The translations under genes and the position numbers were made by a program. From Pelomonas nitida (lineage in GTDB: Bacteria; Pseudomonadota; Gammaproteobacteria; Burkholderiales; Burkholderiaceae_C), in assembly GCF_043555975.1 (NCBI RefSeq), contig NZ_JBIGIA010000010.1, positions 1 to 64,000 on the forward strand: a DNA stretch of 64,000 nucleotides, read 5' to 3'. The notes under the pieces were generated by a model, which was given only the letters and a program-made list of their open reading frames with translations, was not told the origin of the DNA and did no database searches. This document shows, in pieces, positions 61,962 through 64,000 of this stretch. The stretch's first letter is position 1. Each line of letters starts with the position of its first letter.

Positions 61962-63881
61962 ATGTGCGGCATCACCGGTCTGTTCGACACCCGCGGCCAG
62001 CGCGTCCCCGAGCGCGAGCGCCTGCACCGGATGAACGAGTCGCAGCATCACCGCGGCCCGGACGAAGGCGATCTGCACATCGAGCCCGGCGTCGGGTTTG
62101 GCCATCGCCGCCTGTCCGTCATCGACATCGCCACCGGCCAGCAGCCCATCTTCAACGATGACAAGTCGGTGGCGCTGGTCTTCAACGGCGAGGTCTACAA
62201 CTACCTCGAGCTGATGGACGAGCTGCGCGGCCACGGCTATGTGTTTCGCACCAAGAGCGATTCCGAAGCCATCGTGCGCGCCTGGGAGCACTGGGGCGAG
62301 GACTGCGTGCACCACCTGCGCGGCATGTTCGCCTTCATGATCCACGACCGCCGCCGCGACTGCCTGTTCATGGCGCGCGACCGCCTGGGCGTGAAGCCGC
62401 TGCATTACGCGATGACCGAGGACGGCTGGCTGCTGTTCGGCTCCGAGTTGAAGAGCCTGATGGCCCATGGTGGCCTGCGCCAGGACATCGACCCGCGCGC
62501 CGTGGAGGCGTATTTCGCGCTGGGCTATGTGCCCGACCCCTGGACCATCTATCGCCACGCGAAGAAGCTCGCACCCGGCCACCGGCTGCTCGTCAAGCGC
62601 GGCCAGCCGCTGGGTGAGCCGCAGCGCTACTGGGACGTCAAGTTCACGCTCGACGCCAGGATCGGCGAGGAAGAAGCCGCCGAGGAGTTGCGCCGCCGCC
62701 TTGCCGAATCGGTCAAGCTGCGGCTGAAGGCCGAGGTGCCGCTGGGCGCCTTCCTGTCGGGGGGCGTCGATTCCAGCGCCGTGGTCGCCGCGATGGCGCA
62801 ACTGGACGGCCAGCCCGTCAACACCTGCTCCATCGGCTTCGACGACCCCAAGTTCAACGAGACCGAGTTCGCGCAGATGGTGGCCGACCGCTACCGCACC
62901 CACCACCGCGTCGAGGTGGTCAGCAGCGACGACTTCGGCCTTGTCGACCAGCTGGCCCATCTCTACGACGAGCCGTTTGCCGACTCGTCGGCCATCCCCA
63001 CCTACCGCGTCTGCGAGCTGGCGCGCAAGCATGTGACCGTGGCGCTGTCGGGTGACGGCGGCGACGAGAGCCTGGGCGGCTACCGCCGCTACAAGATGCA
63101 CATGATGGAGGAGCGCATGCGCAGCGCCTTCCCGCTGGCGCTGCGCAAGGGCGTGTTCGGCCCACTGGCCAAGCTGTATCCGAAGGCCGACTGGGCGCCG
63201 CGCGTGTTTCGCGCCAAGACCACGTTCCAGGCCATCGCGCGCAATTCGGTCGATGCCTACTTCAACACCATGGGCCTGGTGCGCGACCCGCTGCGCCAGG
63301 AGCTGTTCAGCGACGCCTTCAAGCGCGACCTGCAAGGCTGGCATGCCAGCGAGGTGTTCCACGACCACGCGCGCCGCGCCAACACCGACGACCCGCTGGC
63401 GCTGATCCAGTACCTGGACATCCACACCTACCTGCCCGGCGACATCAACACCAAGGTGGACCGCGCCAGCATGGCCCACAGCCTGGAGGTGCGCGAGCCG
63501 CTGATGGACCACCCGCTCGTCGAGTGGGTGGCGTCGCTGCCGTCGGACCTGAAGCTGCGCGGCCAGGAGGGCAAGTACGTGTTCAAAAAGGCGCTGGAGC
63601 CCATGCTGCCGCACGACGTGCTCTACCGGCCCAAGATGGGCTTCGCCGTGCCGCTGGCGCGCTGGCTGCGCGGCCCGCTGCGCGAGAAGACGCGCCAGGC
63701 GCTGCAGCACGGTGCGCTGGCGCAGACGGGCTGGTTCAATCCGGCCACCATCGCCCGCCTGCTGGACCAGCACGAACGTGGCGCCATGGACCATGCCCAG
63801 CCGCTGTGGGTGCTGCTGATGTTCGACGCCTTCCTGCGCAACGCGGGCCTGGGCACCACCACCGCGCGCGCGGCGGCCTAA
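61962..63881 (+). CDS. Asparagine synthase-like amidotransferase, XrtA type (TIGR03108)
   Basis: The 639-residue protein has an N-terminal class II glutaminase (nucleophile C2 in MCGITGLFDTRG, HHRGPDEG, FNGEVYNYLEL) and a C-terminal ATP-pyrophosphatase synthetase domain with SGGVDSSAV (residues 266-274) and SGDGGDESLGGYRRY. This length and the first residues match the amidotransferase group of XrtA clusters, thought to amidate a uronic acid carboxyl of the exopolysaccharide. A uronic acid is supplied by the dehydrogenases on either side. It is transcribed divergently from the GtrA module. Confidence 0.9.
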   Translation: MCGITGLFDTRGQRVPERERLHRMNESQHHRGPDEGDLHIEPGVGFGHRRLSVIDIATGQQPIFNDDKSVALVFNGEVYNYLELMDELRGHGYVFRTKSDSEAIVRAWEHWGEDCVHHLRGMFAFMIHDRRRDCLFMARDRLGVKPLHYAMTEDGWLLFGSELKSLMAHGGLRQDIDPRAVEAYFALGYVPDPWTIYRHAKKLAPGHRLLVKRGQPLGEPQRYWDVKFTLDARIGEEEAAEELRRRLAESVKLRLKAEVPLGAFLSGGVDSSAVVAAMAQLDGQPVNTCSIGFDDPKFNETEFAQMVADRYRTHHRVEVVSSDDFGLVDQLAHLYDEPFADSSAIPTYRVCELARKHVTVALSGDGGDESLGGYRRYKMHMMEERMRSAFPLALRKGVFGPLAKLYPKADWAPRVFRAKTTFQAIARNSVDAYFNTMGLVRDPLRQELFSDAFKRDLQGWHASEVFHDHARRANTDDPLALIQYLDIHTYLPGDINTKVDRASMAHSLEVREPLMDHPLVEWVASLPSDLKLRGQEGKYVFKKALEPMLPHDVLYRPKMGFAVPLARWLRGPLREKTRQALQHGALAQTGWFNPATIARLLDQHERGAMDHAQPLWVLLMFDAFLRNAGLGTTTARAAA

Positions 63882-63895
63882 AGAGGAACAACAAG

Positions 63896-64000
63896 ATGAA
63901 GGTTTCGGTATTCGGTCTGGGCTATGTGGGTGCGGTGTCATGCGCCTGCCTGCCCGAGCTGGGCCATGACGTCGTGGGCGTGGACATCAATGCGCTCAAG
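63896..64000 (+). CDS. Nucleotide-sugar dehydrogenase (GDP-mannose/UDP-glucose type), 5' end only
   Basis: The 35 visible codons read MKVSVFGLGYVGAVSCACLP then ELGHDVVGVDINALK, the Rossmann NAD-binding start of nucleotide-sugar 6-dehydrogenases. The MKVSVFGLGYVGAVS form is closest to AlgD-type GDP-mannose dehydrogenases, but UDP-glucose dehydrogenases begin very similarly. AGAGGAA lies 8 bases before the ATG, and the gene starts 14 bases after the asparagine synthase-like gene, so it belongs to the same operon. The rest lies beyond the window. Confidence 0.75.
   Translation, partial: MKVSVFGLGYVGAVSCACLPELGHDVVGVDINALK

Noticed and set aside
61731..63941. A 736-codon open frame antisense to the asparagine synthase-like gene
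   Set aside because: No start signal and no motif; the opposite strand encodes a full amidotransferase.

Overview
The window is GC-rich, gene-dense bacterial chromosome. The gene families point to a beta-proteobacterium of the order Burkholderiales, probably near Roseateles, Mitsuaria, Rubrivivax or Leptothrix. The reasons are Bug-type solute-binding proteins, an XrtA (exosortase A) exopolysaccharide locus, MocR and LysR regulators, and hairpin-rich intergenic repeats of the kind common in that group. This placement is inference; no rRNA or tRNA gene is present to confirm it.

Layout. Positions 1-552 hold the start of an IS5-like transposase next to a truncated alpha/beta hydrolase. Positions 775-5884 carry a TonB-dependent receptor, a small basic protein and a soluble fusion of a Clp-like AAA+ domain to an FtsH-type M41 peptidase. 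Positions 5930-10561 (minus strand) are housekeeping and signalling genes: a CpdA-like phosphodiesterase, arginase with a 48-bp tandem repeat over its stop codon, a LOG-like protein, a Rec-GGDEF regulator and MoeB. A divergent LysR/MFS pair follows, then a 515-bp imperfect palindrome between convergent genes, then CtpA protease and a phosphatase-like lipoprotein.

Positions 16512-26801 form a pectin and aldarate island. A PL10 pectate lyase faces a minus-strand operon (aldarate transporter, 2-oxoglutarate semialdehyde dehydrogenase, glucarate dehydratase, Bug binding protein, 5-dehydro-4-deoxyglucarate dehydratase). A GntR/FCD regulator lies upstream, with galactarate dehydratase divergent from it. 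Together these convert D-glucarate and galactarate to 2-oxoglutarate, and shared GTTGTA/TACAAC operator-like sites tie the units together. Positions 27054-37535 hold a GT8-like protein, a ROK repressor divergent from a large secreted GH115-GH8 fusion for glucuronoxylan, a zinc metalloprotease and a TonB-like protein with internal repeats. Two IS3-family remnants follow, then a DNA2/UPF1-like helicase divergent from a MocR regulator.

Positions 42123-64000 are led by a divergent nitroreductase/ThiF pair and then an XrtA exopolysaccharide cluster: export lipoprotein, Wzz, tyrosine kinase with a (Gly-Tyr)9 tail, outer-membrane protein, ExeA-like ATPase, deacetylase, FemAB protein, glycosyltransferases, exosortase A, nucleotide-sugar dehydrogenase, acyltransferase and amidotransferase. 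A minus-strand GtrA / GtrB-like / membrane-protein module interrupts it, and a second nucleotide-sugar dehydrogenase runs off the right edge. No PEP-CTERM substrate protein was seen in the window.
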